Part shown: positions 47,036-56,249 of the stretch, piece by piece
Numbering within the stretch: the stretch's first letter is position 1
Layout: every line of letters starts with the position of its first letter
From: Micromonospora vinacea
GTDB lineage: Bacteria > Actinomycetota > Actinomycetes > Mycobacteriales > Micromonosporaceae
DNA length: 64,000 nucleotides
Direction: 5' to 3'
NCBI RefSeq assembly: GCF_015751785.1
Contig: NZ_JADOTY010000001.1
Coordinates: forward strand, 992,001 to 1,056,000
Translations under genes and position numbers: made by a program
Notes under the pieces: model-generated
The model's database searches: none
Seen by the model: only the letters and a program-made list of their open reading frames with translations
What the model was told of the DNA's origin: nothing

Positions 47036-47743
47036 GTGCGCCAGCGCCTGTCGTCTGAGCCCGATCGATATCGCGGTCGCCGCCGCGTACCCACCCCACC
47101 CCGCAGCCGTTACGCCGCTGTCGTGACCACCGCGTTCGTCGGTGCCGGCATCGTCGCCCTCGGCGCGAGCGCCCTGCCGGACGCCAAGGACGTCAGCCCG
47201 ACGGTCCTCGACGAGCTCAAGCAGGCGTCGGTCACCAGTCAGGACGCTGCGGCCCGTGCGGACAACGCCGACCGCGCCTCCCGGGACAGCCGCAGCGAGG
47301 ACAGCGCCGAGCCCGAGGTCTGGCTGCTGCCGCTGCAGGGTTACGACTTCAACTCCCCGTACGGAATGCGCTGGGGCAAGCTGCACACCGGCGTCGACCT
47401 GGTGGCCGGCGAAGGCACGCCCTACGTGGCGATCCACGACGGGTTGGTCACCAAGGCCGGCTGGTTCGGCGGGTACGGCAACGCGGTGATCGTCCAGCAC
47501 GCCGACGGCAGCGAGGCCATCTACGGCCACTCCTCCGCGGTGAGCGTCAAGGAAGGCCAGCAGATCAAGGCGGGCGACCAGCTCGGCCTCGTGGGTCAGA
47601 CCGGCCACGCGTACGGCACCCACCTGCACCTGGAGATCCATGTCAAGGGGCAGCCGATCGACCCGGTGCCGTTCCTCCAGGAGCGCGGAGTGGACATCAA
47701 GCTGCAAGTCGAGGCAATCTACAGCGAGGTAGCCGCCTCCTGA
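47036..47743 (+). CDS. M23-family metallopeptidase
   Basis: The 235-residue secreted or membrane-anchored endopeptidase has an Arg-rich N-terminus, one hydrophobic span (about 25-45, TTAFVGAGIVALGASAL), a linker and the M23 domain with zinc motifs HTGVDL (His, Asp) and HLHLEIH. It should cleave peptidoglycan peptides, or activate others. GTG at 47036 is 6 bases after GGAGG, whereas the ORF begins further upstream. Followed by a canonical terminator; the next gene is a paralogue. Confidence 0.88.
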   Translation: MRQRLSSEPDRYRGRRRVPTPPRSRYAAVVTTAFVGAGIVALGASALPDAKDVSPTVLDELKQASVTSQDAAARADNADRASRDSRSEDSAEPEVWLLPLQGYDFNSPYGMRWGKLHTGVDLVAGEGTPYVAIHDGLVTKAGWFGGYGNAVIVQHADGSEAIYGHSSAVSVKEGQQIKAGDQLGLVGQTGHAYGTHLHLEIHVKGQPIDPVPFLQERGVDIKLQVEAIYSEVAAS

Positions 47744-47762
47744 CGTTGCGTAACGACCGCTG

Positions 47763-47793
47763 ACCGCCCGGATCTGTCGATCCGGGCGGTTTT
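47763..47793 (+). terminator. Intrinsic terminator between M23 genes
   Basis: Perfect 12-bp arms (ACCGCCCGGATC / GATCCGGGCGGT) with loop TGTC and a run of T. One of the clearest intrinsic terminators in the window. Confidence 0.9.
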
Positions 47794-48016
47794 GCGTTGC
47801 CCGGTCCCGGCGAATGTGTCCCGGACCACAACGCCGATCGTGACCGACGACACCCGCTTACATGATCACTTTTCCGGATGTAGCGCCGCAGAGCGGGTCA
47901 TATCCGGGCACCCGACCGTCCACTCCCCGTCCGAGGGTTCGGTCCCCGCTCCTACCCCACCTCGGCCCGACACCAGTATTTCGAGGTCAAGTGCCCCTCG
48001 ACTGTGAAGGTCCGCC

Positions 48017-48787
48017 GTGCAGGAAGACAGCCCCGTCCAGAACGAGAACACCCGCGACACCAGCGAGGCCGCGCCGCCGCAGCGCACCGGCCGGCGGAAC
48101 CGCCTCATCGTGCTCGGCGCCGCCGCCCTGGTAGCCCTCGGCCTCGGTGGTGTCGCCGTCGCCACCAGCGGCACCGACCGCCCGACACCCGCCGCCGTCT
48201 CCCTCGACGCCCAGTCCCGGGCCGAAGCCGCGAGCCGGGCCGACCGCTCGGTCCGTGAGTCGAGCACACCGGTCACCCCCTCGCTCAGCCCGACGGCGAG
48301 CCCGTCGGCGGTCAGCGCCAGCCCGACCCCCACCAGGACGGCCGCCGCGAAGCCCAAGCCCAAACCGAAGAAGACCACCAAGCCCACACCCGCCTGGGTC
48401 GACCCGATGCCGGGCGCAGCCGTCACGTCCTGCTACGGGCAGCGCTGGGGCACCCTGCACGCCGGTATCGACCTGGCCCTGCCCTCCGGTACGCCGATCC
48501 ACGCCGCAGCCGCCGGCACCGTGACCCAGGCCGGCGACGCCTCCGACGGGTACGGCAACTCCGTCTTCATCGACCACGGCAACGGATACCTGACCCACTA
48601 CGCCCACCAGAGCCGCATCGCGGTCACTGTCGGACAGAAGGTCAAGGCCGGCCAGGTCATCGGCTACGAGGGCGCCACCGGCGACGCCACCGGCCCGCAC
48701 CTGCACTTCGAGGTGCACCAGGGCATGTGGAACCAGATCGACCCGGCCCCGTTCATGCGGACCCGTGGCGTCGACCTGGGCTGCTGA
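48017..48787 (+). CDS. M23-family metallopeptidase
   Basis: The 256-residue protein has a short cytosolic N-terminus, one span (about 28-48, LIVLGAAALVALGLGGVAVA), a Ser/Thr/Pro/Lys-rich linker (about 60-125) and a C-terminal M23 domain with HAGIDLA and HLHFEVH zinc ligands. It is likely anchored outside the membrane to cut cross-links. GTG at 48017 has AAGGT upstream. Separately transcribed from its paralogue because a terminator lies between. Confidence 0.88.
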   Translation: MQEDSPVQNENTRDTSEAAPPQRTGRRNRLIVLGAAALVALGLGGVAVATSGTDRPTPAAVSLDAQSRAEAASRADRSVRESSTPVTPSLSPTASPSAVSASPTPTRTAAAKPKPKPKKTTKPTPAWVDPMPGAAVTSCYGQRWGTLHAGIDLALPSGTPIHAAAAGTVTQAGDASDGYGNSVFIDHGNGYLTHYAHQSRIAVTVGQKVKAGQVIGYEGATGDATGPHLHFEVHQGMWNQIDPAPFMRTRGVDLGC

Positions 48788-48820
48788 TCCACGACCCCCG
48801 CGCGGTTCGCGGGCACCACA

Positions 48821-48865
48821 ACGGAAAGAGTGGCCTCAGGGGTACCCCGAGGCCACTCTTTCCGT
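48821..48865. terminator. Bidirectional terminator M23/pcrA
   Basis: A long hairpin with 17-bp arms (ACGGAAAGAGTGGCCTC, 48821-48837, with 48849-48865) and GGGGTACCCC palindrome in its tip, followed on each side by a T- or A-rich run. Serves both convergent genes. Confidence 0.85.
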
Positions 48866-48894
48866 GATCTGGCACGCTCTTCGGGCGCGACGGC

Positions 48895-51300
48895 TCAGAG
48901 CTTGTCGACCGGGGCGTGCCGCAGCACCAGCCACATGGTCTGGTCGCCGAAGTCGATCTGCGCACGGGCACCCGGACCGTGCCCCTCGACGGCGAGCACC
49001 CGCCCCAACCCGTACCGCTGATGATTGACCCGGTCGCCCGCTGACACCTTCGGCCCCTGCGGCAGCTCGCTGGCCGTGGTCAGCCGGCTGGCGTCCACGC
49101 CGAGCCGCTGCGCCAGTTGCGCCGCCTTCGGCGTACCGCCGGTGAAGGTGCCACGGCCGCCGGGCGCGCGGTCCGCACGGCCGCCGACGCCGCCGCCCCC
49201 ACCAGCCCACGAGGTGTACGACCCCTCGGTGCGCTCCCAGTGCACCAACTCGGTCGGCAGCTCCTCCAGGAAGCGCGACGGCGGGTTGTAGGACGGCTGC
49301 CCCCAGGCCGAGCGGGTGACCGCCCGGGACATGTAGAGCCGCTGTCGGGCTCGGGTGATGCCGACGTACGCCAGTCGGCGCTCCTCCTCCAACTCGCGGG
49401 TGTCGCCCAGCGAGCGTAGGTGCGGGAAGACGCCGTCCTCCAGCCCGGTCAGGAAGACCACAGGGAATTCCAGCCCCTTGGCGGTGTGCAGCGTCATCAG
49501 GGTGACAACGCCCTGGTGGTCGGGGTCGTCGGAGGGGATCTGGTCGGCGTCGGCGACAAGCGCCACCTGCTCCAGGAAGCCGGCCAGGGTGGCCCGCTCC
49601 CCCTCCTCGCCCAGCGCCTCGATCCGCTCGGTGTACTCGCGGGCGACACTGACCAGCTCCTGGAGGTTGTCCACCCGGCCGGCGTCCTGCGGGTCCAGGC
49701 TCTCCTCCAGCTCGGTGAGGTAGCCGGAGCGGGTCAGCAGGGCCTCCAGCACCTCCTCCGGGGTGCCGGTCTCGGCCAGCTCACGGGCACCGTCGAGCAA
49801 CGCCACGAAGTCGGCGATGCCGTTGGCCGCCCGGCTGGAGATGCCTGGCGCCTCACGGGCCCGGCGCAGGGCCGCGCCGAAGGAGATCCGGTCGCGGCTG
49901 GAGAGCGCCTCGACACACGCCTCGGCGCGGTCGCCGATGCCCCGGCGCGGGGTGTTGAGCACTCGCCGCAGGCTCACCGTGTCGTCGTCGTTGACCACCG
50001 AACGCAGGTACGCCAGCGCGTCGCGGACCTCCTTGCGCTCGTAGAAGCGCACCCCGCCGACCACCTTGTAGGGCAGGCCGACCCGGATGAACACCTCCTC
50101 GAAGACACGGGACTGGGCGTTGGTGCGGTAGAAGACCGCGACGTCGCCGGGGCGGGTCTCGTCGGCGTCGACCAGCCGGTCGATCTCCCGGGCCACCCAG
50201 TCGGCCTCGGCGTGCTCGGTGTCGGCCACGTAGCCGACGATCTGCTCGCCGGCGCCGGCCTCGCTCCACAGCCGCTTGGGTTTGCGGGAGGTGTTGCGGT
50301 CGATCACCGCGTTGGCCGCGTTGAGGATGGTCTGGGTGGAGCGGTAGTTCTGCTCCAGCAGGATCGTCCGCGCGTCGGTGAAGTCCCGTTCGAACTCCAG
50401 GATGTTGCGGATCGTCGCGCCCCGGAACGCGTAGATGGACTGGTCGGCGTCGCCGACCACGCACAGCTCGGCGGGCTCCAGCCCGTCGGTGCCGGAGACC
50501 AGCTCCTTGATCAGGACGTACTGGGCGTGGTTGGTGTCCTGGTACTCGTCCACCAGCACGTGCCGGAACCGGCGGCGGTAGCTCTCCGCGACGTGCGGAT
50601 GGGACTGGAGCAGGTGCACCGTGGTCATGATCAGGTCGTCGAAGTCCAGGGCGTGCGCCTCGCGCAACCGACGCTGGTAGAGCGTGTACGCCTCGGCGAG
50701 CGCCCGTTCGTTGGGCCCGGTGGCCCGCGCCGCGAACTGCTCCGGATCGACCAGCTCGTTCTTGAGGTTGGAGACCTGGGCCGCCAGCCCGCGCGCCGGG
50801 TAGCGCTTCGGGTCGAGATCCAGCTCGCGGGTGACCAACTGCATCAGTCGGCGGGAGTCGTCCGCGTCGTAGATCGAGAACGTCGACTTGAGGCCGGCGT
50901 GCTCGTGCTCGGCCCGCAGGATCCGCACGCAGGCCGAGTGGAACGTCGACACCCACATCAGGCGTGCCCGGGGGCCCACCAGCGCGGCGACGCGCTCCTT
51001 CATCTCGCCGGCGGCCTTGTTGGTGAAGGTGATCGCGATGATCTCACCGGGGTGCACGTCCCGCGCGGCGAGCAGGTAGGCGATCCGGTGCGTGAGCACC
51101 CTGGTCTTGCCGGACCCGGCGCCGGCCACGATCAGCAGCGGTGAGCCGGCGTGGCTGACGGCGTCGCGCTGAGGCCCGTTCAGCCCGGCGAGCAACTGCT
51201 GCGGATCGAGGCGCACGGCAGCCGCCCCGGGTCGGTGCGGGCGGGCCGGCGCGGACTCCGGCGCAGGCGGGGACGCGGGGATGTCGAAGAGAGGATGCAT
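48895..51300 (-). CDS. pcrA: UvrD/PcrA-type DNA helicase
   Basis: The 801-residue superfamily-1 3'-5' helicase is used in nucleotide-excision and replication repair. Motifs: Q-motif GLNGPQRDAV, Walker A AGAGSGKT, motif Ia TFTNKAAGEMKERV, II VDEYQDTN, III GDADQSIYAFRGA, V/VI TLHTAKGLEFPVVFL and VGITRARQRLYM. An N-terminal extension (1-35, Pro-rich) and a C-terminal Gly-rich linker plus PcrA-type RNA-polymerase-binding Tudor domain (about 730-801) are seen. Start ATG 51300; alternative internal ATG codons are downstream of the Pro-rich part. Confidence 0.95.
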   Translation of the reverse strand: MHPLFDIPASPPAPESAPARPHRPGAAAVRLDPQQLLAGLNGPQRDAVSHAGSPLLIVAGAGSGKTRVLTHRIAYLLAARDVHPGEIIAITFTNKAAGEMKERVAALVGPRARLMWVSTFHSACVRILRAEHEHAGLKSTFSIYDADDSRRLMQLVTRELDLDPKRYPARGLAAQVSNLKNELVDPEQFAARATGPNERALAEAYTLYQRRLREAHALDFDDLIMTTVHLLQSHPHVAESYRRRFRHVLVDEYQDTNHAQYVLIKELVSGTDGLEPAELCVVGDADQSIYAFRGATIRNILEFERDFTDARTILLEQNYRSTQTILNAANAVIDRNTSRKPKRLWSEAGAGEQIVGYVADTEHAEADWVAREIDRLVDADETRPGDVAVFYRTNAQSRVFEEVFIRVGLPYKVVGGVRFYERKEVRDALAYLRSVVNDDDTVSLRRVLNTPRRGIGDRAEACVEALSSRDRISFGAALRRAREAPGISSRAANGIADFVALLDGARELAETGTPEEVLEALLTRSGYLTELEESLDPQDAGRVDNLQELVSVAREYTERIEALGEEGERATLAGFLEQVALVADADQIPSDDPDHQGVVTLMTLHTAKGLEFPVVFLTGLEDGVFPHLRSLGDTRELEEERRLAYVGITRARQRLYMSRAVTRSAWGQPSYNPPSRFLEELPTELVHWERTEGSYTSWAGGGGGVGGRADRAPGGRGTFTGGTPKAAQLAQRLGVDASRLTTASELPQGPKVSAGDRVNHQRYGLGRVLAVEGHGPGARAQIDFGDQTMWLVLRHAPVDKL

Positions 51301-51427
51301 CGCCCGACAAGTCTATGCCGCCGGCCCGACACTGCGCGTCTGGCGCTCAGCAGCTCGTGACCGACGGCGCGCACCCACCACCCCGTACGCCACCGGTGAG
51401 AAAGGTGCCGCCCACGCCGCGGAATGC

Positions 51428-51457
51428 TTGCGCACCCGGCAACGACGTGGGCATACT
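51428..51457 (+). promoter_or_regulatory. Promoter of the chorismate mutase leader
   Basis: TTGCGC (51428-51433) and CATACT (51452-51457), 18 bases apart, place transcription start within a few bases of the leader GTG at 51465. The leader peptide would then be translated from an almost leaderless mRNA, common in this phylum. Confidence 0.5.
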
Positions 51458-51464
51458 CGACGGC

Positions 51465-51530
51465 GTGATCGCTGCGCGCTTCTCCTTTTACTATGGCACC
51501 GGGAGTCCGGCTGCCGTAGGTCGCGCCTGA
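51465..51530 (+). CDS. Phe/Tyr-rich attenuation leader peptide
   Basis: This 21-residue frame starts GTG and begins MIAARFSFYYG: Phe, Ser, Phe, Tyr, Tyr at codons 6-10, so two Phe and two Tyr are clustered. It precedes a perfect terminator hairpin and the chorismate mutase gene (51627), whose product makes the precursor of Phe and Tyr. The architecture is that of classical attenuators such as pheL. Slow decoding at codons 6-10 would let 51499-51512 pair with 51549-51564. A longer frame through the same bases has no other merit. Confidence 0.75.
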   Translation: MIAARFSFYYGTGSPAAVGRA

Positions 51531-51564
51531 TCGATTCAGACCTGCTAAAGCCCCGGGCTCCTGG
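51499..51564 (+). promoter_or_regulatory. Predicted antiterminator pairing
   Basis: CCGGGAGTCCGGCT (51499-51512, within the leader frame) is complementary to 51549-51564, the left arm plus loop of the terminator, with two G-U pairs and a 2-base bulge: 14 pairs in all. The pairing is exclusive with the terminator. Confidence 0.65.
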
Positions 51565-51580
51565 AGCCCGGGGCTCTTTC
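51549..51580 (+). terminator. Attenuator terminator before chorismate mutase
   Basis: Perfect 12-bp arms AGCCCCGGGCTC / GAGCCCGGGGCT with a 3-base loop, then CTTTC. It lies 18 bases after the leader-peptide stop and 47 bases before the structural gene, so it must be bypassed to express chorismate mutase. Confidence 0.85.
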
Positions 51581-51626
51581 CGTCCCAGGTTCCGGGCACC
51601 GGGCACCACAGTGCGAGAGGTACCCG

Positions 51627-52016
51627 ATGATGACAGACGTGATGGAGCAGAGCGGCAGCCCGATCCGGCCGGGGCAGTCCGCGGCGCAGGAGGCTGAGCC
51701 GGCGGTGGCCACCCCACCGACGGGTGCGGAGGCCGAGCCGACCGAGCAGCAGACCGGCACCCAGGAGCCGTCCGCGGCAGCGCGGATCGTGCAGATCAGG
51801 GAACGCATCGACGAGATCGACCACGCGTTGATCACGCTCTGGCAGGAGCGGGCCGCGTTGTCCCAGGAGGTCGGGGTGACCCGGATGGCGTCCGGTGGGA
51901 CCCGCCTGGTGCTCTCCCGGGAACGGGAGATCCTGGAGCGGTTCCGGGTCGCGCTCGGTGCCGACGGCACCCAGTTGGCCCTGCTGCTGCTCCGCGCGGG
52001 TCGCGGCCCGCTGTGA
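51627..52016 (+). CDS. Chorismate mutase (AroQ fold)
   Basis: This 129-residue protein has a Pro/Glu/Ala-rich N-terminus (1-50) and an AroQ-type helical domain: IVQIRERIDEIDHALITLWQERAALSQEVGVTRMASGGTRLVLSREREIL, with the conserved R-x-x-ID-x-x-D, L-x-x-R-x-x-L, and the Arg-x(~10)-R-E-x-x-I/L core. It converts chorismate to prephenate for Phe and Tyr synthesis. The gene stands alone and is controlled by the leader and attenuator upstream. ATG 51627 or 51630. Confidence 0.9.
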   Translation: MMTDVMEQSGSPIRPGQSAAQEAEPAVATPPTGAEAEPTEQQTGTQEPSAAARIVQIRERIDEIDHALITLWQERAALSQEVGVTRMASGGTRLVLSREREILERFRVALGADGTQLALLLLRAGRGPL

Positions 52017-52103
52017 GCCGCACCGACCCTCGGTCGAATCACCGGCCCACCGACGCGGCGTGCGCTGCTGCGCGGCCCGCCGCCGATCCGGGTCACTGAC
52101 AGA

Positions 52104-52148
52104 CGAAACCGCCTGCCGCCGTCGTGGTGACGGCGGCAGGCGGTTTCG
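52104..52148. terminator. Bidirectional terminator chorismate mutase / oligopeptide operon
   Basis: Perfect 20-bp arms (52104-52123 with 52129-52148, beginning CGAAACCGCCTGCC) and a 5-base loop, with A/T-rich bases in the stem base (AAA/TTT). Lies between convergent genes. Confidence 0.9.
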
Positions 52149-52153
52149 GTGAC

Positions 52154-53167
52154 TCACACCTCGTGGGTGGCGACGATCTCGCGCTTCTCCGCGAAGTGGC
52201 AGGCGCTCGGGTGGTCCGACTCCCGCCGGATCTCCAACAGCGGGACCTGCTCGGCGCAGACGTCCTGCGCCTTCCAGCAGCGGGTCCGGAACCGGCAACC
52301 CGAGGGCGGGCTGATCGGCGACGGCACGTCACCCGTGAGCCGGATGATCGTCTTGTTGTGCCGCTGCGTCGGGTCCGGCACCGGCACCGCGGAGAGCAGA
52401 GCCTGGGTGTACGGGTGGGTCGGTCGCTCGTAGATCTCGTCCTCGGTGCCGATCTCGACGATCTTGCCGAGGTACATCACCGCGACCCGGTCCGAGAGGT
52501 GGCGGACCACCGACAGGTCGTGCGCGATGAAGACGTACGAGAGGCCGAACTCGCCCTGCAACTGCTCCAGCAGGTTCATGACCTGGGCCTGGATGGAGAC
52601 GTCCAGCGCCGACACCGGCTCGTCGCAGACGATGATCTCGGGCCGCAGTGCGAGCGCCCGGGCGATGCCGATGCGCTGACGCTGACCGCCGGAGAACTGG
52701 TGTGGGTACCTGTTGATGTGCTCCGGGTTGAGCCCGACCAGGTCGAGCAGTTCGCGGACCTTGGCCCGGCGGCTGCCCTTCGGCGCCACCTCCGGGTGGA
52801 TCTCGAACGGCTCACCGAGCAGGTCACCGACCGTCATTCGCGGGTTAAGCGAGGTGTACGGGTCCTGCATGACCAGCTGGATCTGCCGGCGCAGACGCCG
52901 CAGCGCCGAACCGGACAGCTTGGAGATGTCCTGGCCCTTGTAGACCACGTTGCCGGCGGTCGGCTTCTCCAGGTTCATCAGCACCCGGGCGAGGGTCGAC
53001 TTGCCGCAGCCGGACTCGCCGACCACACCGAGCGTCTCGCCGGCGCGCAGACCGAACGAGACCCCGTCGACCGCCTTGACCTGACCGACGGTCTTCTTGA
53101 ACACCACACCCTGCGTGACGGGGTAGTGCTTGACCAGGTCATTGACCTCGAGGATGTTCTCAGACAC
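52154..53167 (-). CDS. Oligopeptide ABC transporter ATPase (OppF type), second operon
   Basis: The 337-residue ATPase has Walker [11 protein letters not shown]-loop [17 protein letters not shown], signature FSGGQRQR, Walker [13 protein letters not shown] and oligo_HPY end ([15 protein letters not shown]). Start GTG at 53167 overlaps the upstream gene by eight bases. It closely parallels the OppF of the first operon, so this operon is a paralogous copy (SBP-B-C-D-F, minus strand, 57887 to 52154). Confidence 0.95.
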   Translation of the reverse strand: MSENILEVNDLVKHYPVTQGVVFKKTVGQVKAVDGVSFGLRAGETLGVVGESGCGKSTLARVLMNLEKPTAGNVVYKGQDISKLSGSALRRLRRQIQLVMQDPYTSLNPRMTVGDLLGEPFEIHPEVAPKGSRRAKVRELLDLVGLNPEHINRYPHQFSGGQRQRIGIARALALRPEIIVCDEPVSALDVSIQAQVMNLLEQLQGEFGLSYVFIAHDLSVVRHLSDRVAVMYLGKIVEIGTEDEIYERPTHPYTQALLSAVPVPDPTQRHNKTIIRLTGDVPSPISPPSGCRFRTRCWKAQDVCAEQVPLLEIRRESDHPSACHFAEKREIVATHEV

Positions 53168-54203
53168 GGTTCACCAGCTCCTCGGCGAAGTGGCAGGCGC
53201 TGGCCCGGGCGGGGCCGACCTGCAGCAGCGGCGGGACCTTCTCCCGGCACACCGGCTGAGCCATCGGGCACCGCGGGTTGAACGGGCAGCCCGGCGGGAT
53301 GTTCATCAGGTTCGGCGGGAGGCCCTTGATCGTCCGGAGCTGCTGCCCCTTCTCGTCGAGGCGCGGGATCGAGTCGATCAGACCCAGCGTGTACGGGTGC
53401 GCCGGCTTGGCGTACAGCTCGTACACGTCGGCTTCCTCGACGATCCGGCCCGCGTACATGACCGCGATCCGGTCCGCGACGTCGGCGACCACGCCGAGGT
53501 CGTGGGTGATCAGGATCATGCCCATCTGCCGCTCGCGCTGAAGCTCTGCCAGCAGGTCCATGATCTGGGCCTGCACTGTCACGTCGAGGGCGGTGGTCGG
53601 CTCGTCCGCGATCAGCACCTCCGGGTCGAGCGCCAGCGACATCGCGATCATCGCGCGCTGCCGCATACCGCCGGAGAACTGGTGCGGGTAGTTGTTGAAC
53701 CGACCCTTGGCGTTCGGGATCTTGACCTGGTCGAGCATGTCGATCGCGCGCTTCTTGGCTTCCGCGCGGCCCATGCCCCGCCGGACCCGGAACTGCTCGG
53801 CGATCTGGAACCCGACGGTGAAGACGGGGTTCAGCGCGGAGAGCGCGTCCTGGAAGATCATCGCGATGCCCTCGCCGCGGATGCGGCGGCGCTCCTCGTC
53901 GGACATGCGGAGCATGTCCTTGCCGTGGAAGCGCACCTGCCCACCGGTGACGAAGCCGGGCGGCGTGTCGAGGATGCCCATGATGGTCTGCGCGGTGACG
54001 CTCTTACCGGAGCCGGACTCACCGAGCACGGCGAGGGTCTCCCCCGCGTCGACGTGGTACGTGACCCCGTTGATGACCTTTGCGACGCCGTCCCGGGTAC
54101 GGAACTCCACCCGCAGGTCTTCGACCTCGAGCAGCCGGCCGGAGGGACGTCCGGACCCGCCGGGTCCCGGCGCGGACTGCTCGGACACGAGAATGTCGGA
54201 CAC
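53160..54203 (-). CDS. Oligopeptide ABC transporter ATPase (OppD type), second operon
   Basis: The 347-residue ATPase has Walker [11 protein letters not shown]-loop [12 protein letters not shown], signature FSGGMRQR, Walker [13 protein letters not shown] and oligo_HPY ([15 protein letters not shown]). GTG at 54203 has GGGGAGATC before it, and the 17 codons upstream are not supported. It lies 10 bases after the permease stop. Confidence 0.94.
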   Translation of the reverse strand: MSDILVSEQSAPGPGGSGRPSGRLLEVEDLRVEFRTRDGVAKVINGVTYHVDAGETLAVLGESGSGKSVTAQTIMGILDTPPGFVTGGQVRFHGKDMLRMSDEERRRIRGEGIAMIFQDALSALNPVFTVGFQIAEQFRVRRGMGRAEAKKRAIDMLDQVKIPNAKGRFNNYPHQFSGGMRQRAMIAMSLALDPEVLIADEPTTALDVTVQAQIMDLLAELQRERQMGMILITHDLGVVADVADRIAVMYAGRIVEEADVYELYAKPAHPYTLGLIDSIPRLDEKGQQLRTIKGLPPNLMNIPPGCPFNPRCPMAQPVCREKVPPLLQVGPARASACHFAEELVNRV

Positions 54204-54213
54204 TGGATCTCCC

Positions 54214-55182
54214 CTAGCGGAGTTTCGGATCGAGGGCCTCGCGGACCGACTCACCGAGCATCACGAAGCTCAGCACTGCGGTGACGAGGAACGCGGCGGG
54301 GAAGAACACCAGCCCTGGCGCGACCCGGACGAAATTCTGCCCGTCACTGATCATGATGCCCCAGGACACCACCGGCGACTTCAGACCGACGCCCAGGAAC
54401 GACAGGGTGGCCTCGGCGCCGATGAACGAGCCGACCATGATCGTGCCGTAGACCAACAGCGGGGCCAGGCAGTTCGGCAGCAGGTGCTTGAGGATGATCC
54501 GGCCGGTGCCGGCACCCAGCGCGCGGGCCGCCACGATGTAGTCGGCCTCCTTGGTGGCGAGCACCGAGGAGCGCATCAGTCGCATCACGACCGGCCAGCT
54601 CAGGACGATCAGTGACGCGGTCACCAGGCCCATGATCTGGGCCTTGCTGTTGCCGGAGCCCGACCCGTTGAACGTGGTCAGGATGACGATCGCGCCGAGC
54701 ACGAACGGCAGACCGAAGAAGACGTCGGCGATCCGGCTGAGTAGCGCGTCCACCCAGCCACCGCGGTAACCGGAGATGATGCCCATGGTTCCGCCGATGA
54801 GCAGGGTGCCCAGCACGGAGAGCACGGCGACCACGATGGAGGCCCGTGCGCCGTAGATGACCCGGGCGTAGACGTCGCGGCCCTGCACGTCGTAGCCGAA
54901 CCAACCATTTGCGGACGGCTTGTCGAGGCTGCGGGACAGCGAGCCGTTGACCGCGTCGCCCGGGGCGAACAGCGCCGGGAAGGCCGCCATCAGCAGGAAG
55001 ATCACGATCAGCGTGGCCGAGATCCAGAACAGCGGCTTGCGCCGCAGGTCCCGCCAGGCGTCGCCGAGCAGGCCGCGCGGCTTCTCGTTGCTCTGCGGCT
55101 GGCCCGCGGTGGCGGGGGCGGCGGAGTCGGTGGGGTGTGCGCCAGGGGTGCTGACGATCGATGCGGTACTCGGGTCACTCAT
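54214..55182 (-). CDS. Oligopeptide ABC transporter permease (OppC type), second operon
   Basis: The 322-residue permease has a polar N-terminus, OppC_N region (GLLGDAWRDLRRKPLFWISATLIV), periplasmic FGYDVQGRDVYARVIYGARASI, the EAA loop (ADYIVAARALGAGTGRIILKHLLPNCLAP) and six spans. It overlaps the upstream permease by eight bases. ATG 55182; the longer frame is not supported. Confidence 0.94.
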   Translation of the reverse strand: MSDPSTASIVSTPGAHPTDSAAPATAGQPQSNEKPRGLLGDAWRDLRRKPLFWISATLIVIFLLMAAFPALFAPGDAVNGSLSRSLDKPSANGWFGYDVQGRDVYARVIYGARASIVVAVLSVLGTLLIGGTMGIISGYRGGWVDALLSRIADVFFGLPFVLGAIVILTTFNGSGSGNSKAQIMGLVTASLIVLSWPVVMRLMRSSVLATKEADYIVAARALGAGTGRIILKHLLPNCLAPLLVYGTIMVGSFIGAEATLSFLGVGLKSPVVSWGIMISDGQNFVRVAPGLVFFPAAFLVTAVLSFVMLGESVREALDPKLR

Positions 55183-56101
55183 AACGGATCCTCGGGTCCA
55201 GGGCGGCGTAGAGCAGGTCAACCAGCAGGTTCATCACGAGATAGACCAGCACCAGGACGACCACGATGCCTACCACCGTGGCGCTTTCCTTGGTGATGAT
55301 CGCCCGGAAGACCTGGCGGCCGATTCCGTTGATGCCGAAGATTCCCTCGGTGACGATCGCGCCACCCATCAGGGCACCGAGGTCGGTGCCGAGCAGGGTC
55401 ACCACCGGGATGAGCGAGTTGCGCAGCAGGTGCACGCCCACCACCCGGCGCATCGGCAGGCCCTTGGCGATGGCCGTGCGCACGTAGTCCGCGCGGCGGT
55501 TCTCCGCGATGCTCGTTCGTGCCACCCGGGCGATGTACGCCACCGACGCGCTGCCCAGCACGAAGCCCGGCACGATCAGCTCGGACCACCGCATCTCCGA
55601 GGAGACGGTCGGCTTGATGATGCCCCACTGAACGCCCAGCAGCCACTGCAGCACGAAGCCGACCACGAAGACCGGCAGCGCGATCAGGAAGAGCGTGGAG
55701 ACCAGGACCAGGTTGTCCAGGAAGCCGTTACGCCGCAGACCGCTCAGCACGCCGGCGCCGAGGCCGATGATCGCCTCGATGGCGAGCGCCACGAGGGCCA
55801 GCTTCAGCGTGTTCGGGTACGCGGTCAGGATGATGTCGCTGATCTCGCGTTGCTGGAACGTCTGACCGAAGTCGCCCTGGAGCAGGTTCTTCATGTAGTT
55901 GCCGTACTGCACGAAGACGTTCTGGTCGAGGTGGTACTTCTCGGTCATGAAGTTGATGTACTGGTCCGGGCAGCGACGCTCGCCGCACTTGCCGGCGAAC
56001 GGATCGCCCGGAACGGCCCAGACGAGCCAGTAGATCAGGAACGTCGTACCGATGAAGACCGGCACGAGTTGGAGCAGCCGTCTCAACAGATAACGGCCCA
56101 T
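55175..56101 (-). CDS. Oligopeptide ABC transporter permease (OppB type), second operon
   Basis: The 308-residue permease starts MGRYLLRRLLQLVPVFIGTTFLIYWL and has six spans, periplasmic loop with DQYINFMTEKYHLDQN, and EAA loop (ADYVRTAIAKGLPMRRVVGVHLLRNSLIP). An odd Cys pair (GKCGERRC) lies in the first periplasmic loop, possibly a disulfide. It follows the binding-protein gene after a strong hairpin. Confidence 0.94.
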   Translation of the reverse strand: MGRYLLRRLLQLVPVFIGTTFLIYWLVWAVPGDPFAGKCGERRCPDQYINFMTEKYHLDQNVFVQYGNYMKNLLQGDFGQTFQQREISDIILTAYPNTLKLALVALAIEAIIGLGAGVLSGLRRNGFLDNLVLVSTLFLIALPVFVVGFVLQWLLGVQWGIIKPTVSSEMRWSELIVPGFVLGSASVAYIARVARTSIAENRRADYVRTAIAKGLPMRRVVGVHLLRNSLIPVVTLLGTDLGALMGGAIVTEGIFGINGIGRQVFRAIITKESATVVGIVVVLVLVYLVMNLLVDLLYAALDPRIRYE

Positions 56102-56193
56102 GGGGTGGTCCTCCAGACAGGGGGCGCGTCGGACGGCCGACACGGTGGTGACAACGTGCGAGTGGAGTGTTGTAACACCCAATCGCGGAACGG

Positions 56194-56235
56194 CCCCGGG
56201 TCGGGCTCACCGGATGTGGCGAGCCCGACCCGGGG
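56194..56235 (-). terminator. Intercistronic hairpin after second binding-protein gene
   Basis: Perfect 15-bp arms (CCCCGGGTCGGGCTC, 56194-56208, with 56221-56235), 15 bases after the binding-protein stop and before the permease. Equivalent to 34339-34370 of the first operon; likely tunes the ratio of binding protein to permease. Confidence 0.8.
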
Positions 56236-56249
56236 TCAGACCGTTCGGA

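Noticed and set aside
46551-48016. c-di-AMP (ydaO) riboswitch before the M23 peptidase genes
   Set aside because: Expected by analogy with related wall hydrolases, but I could not match the conserved blocks in either leader.
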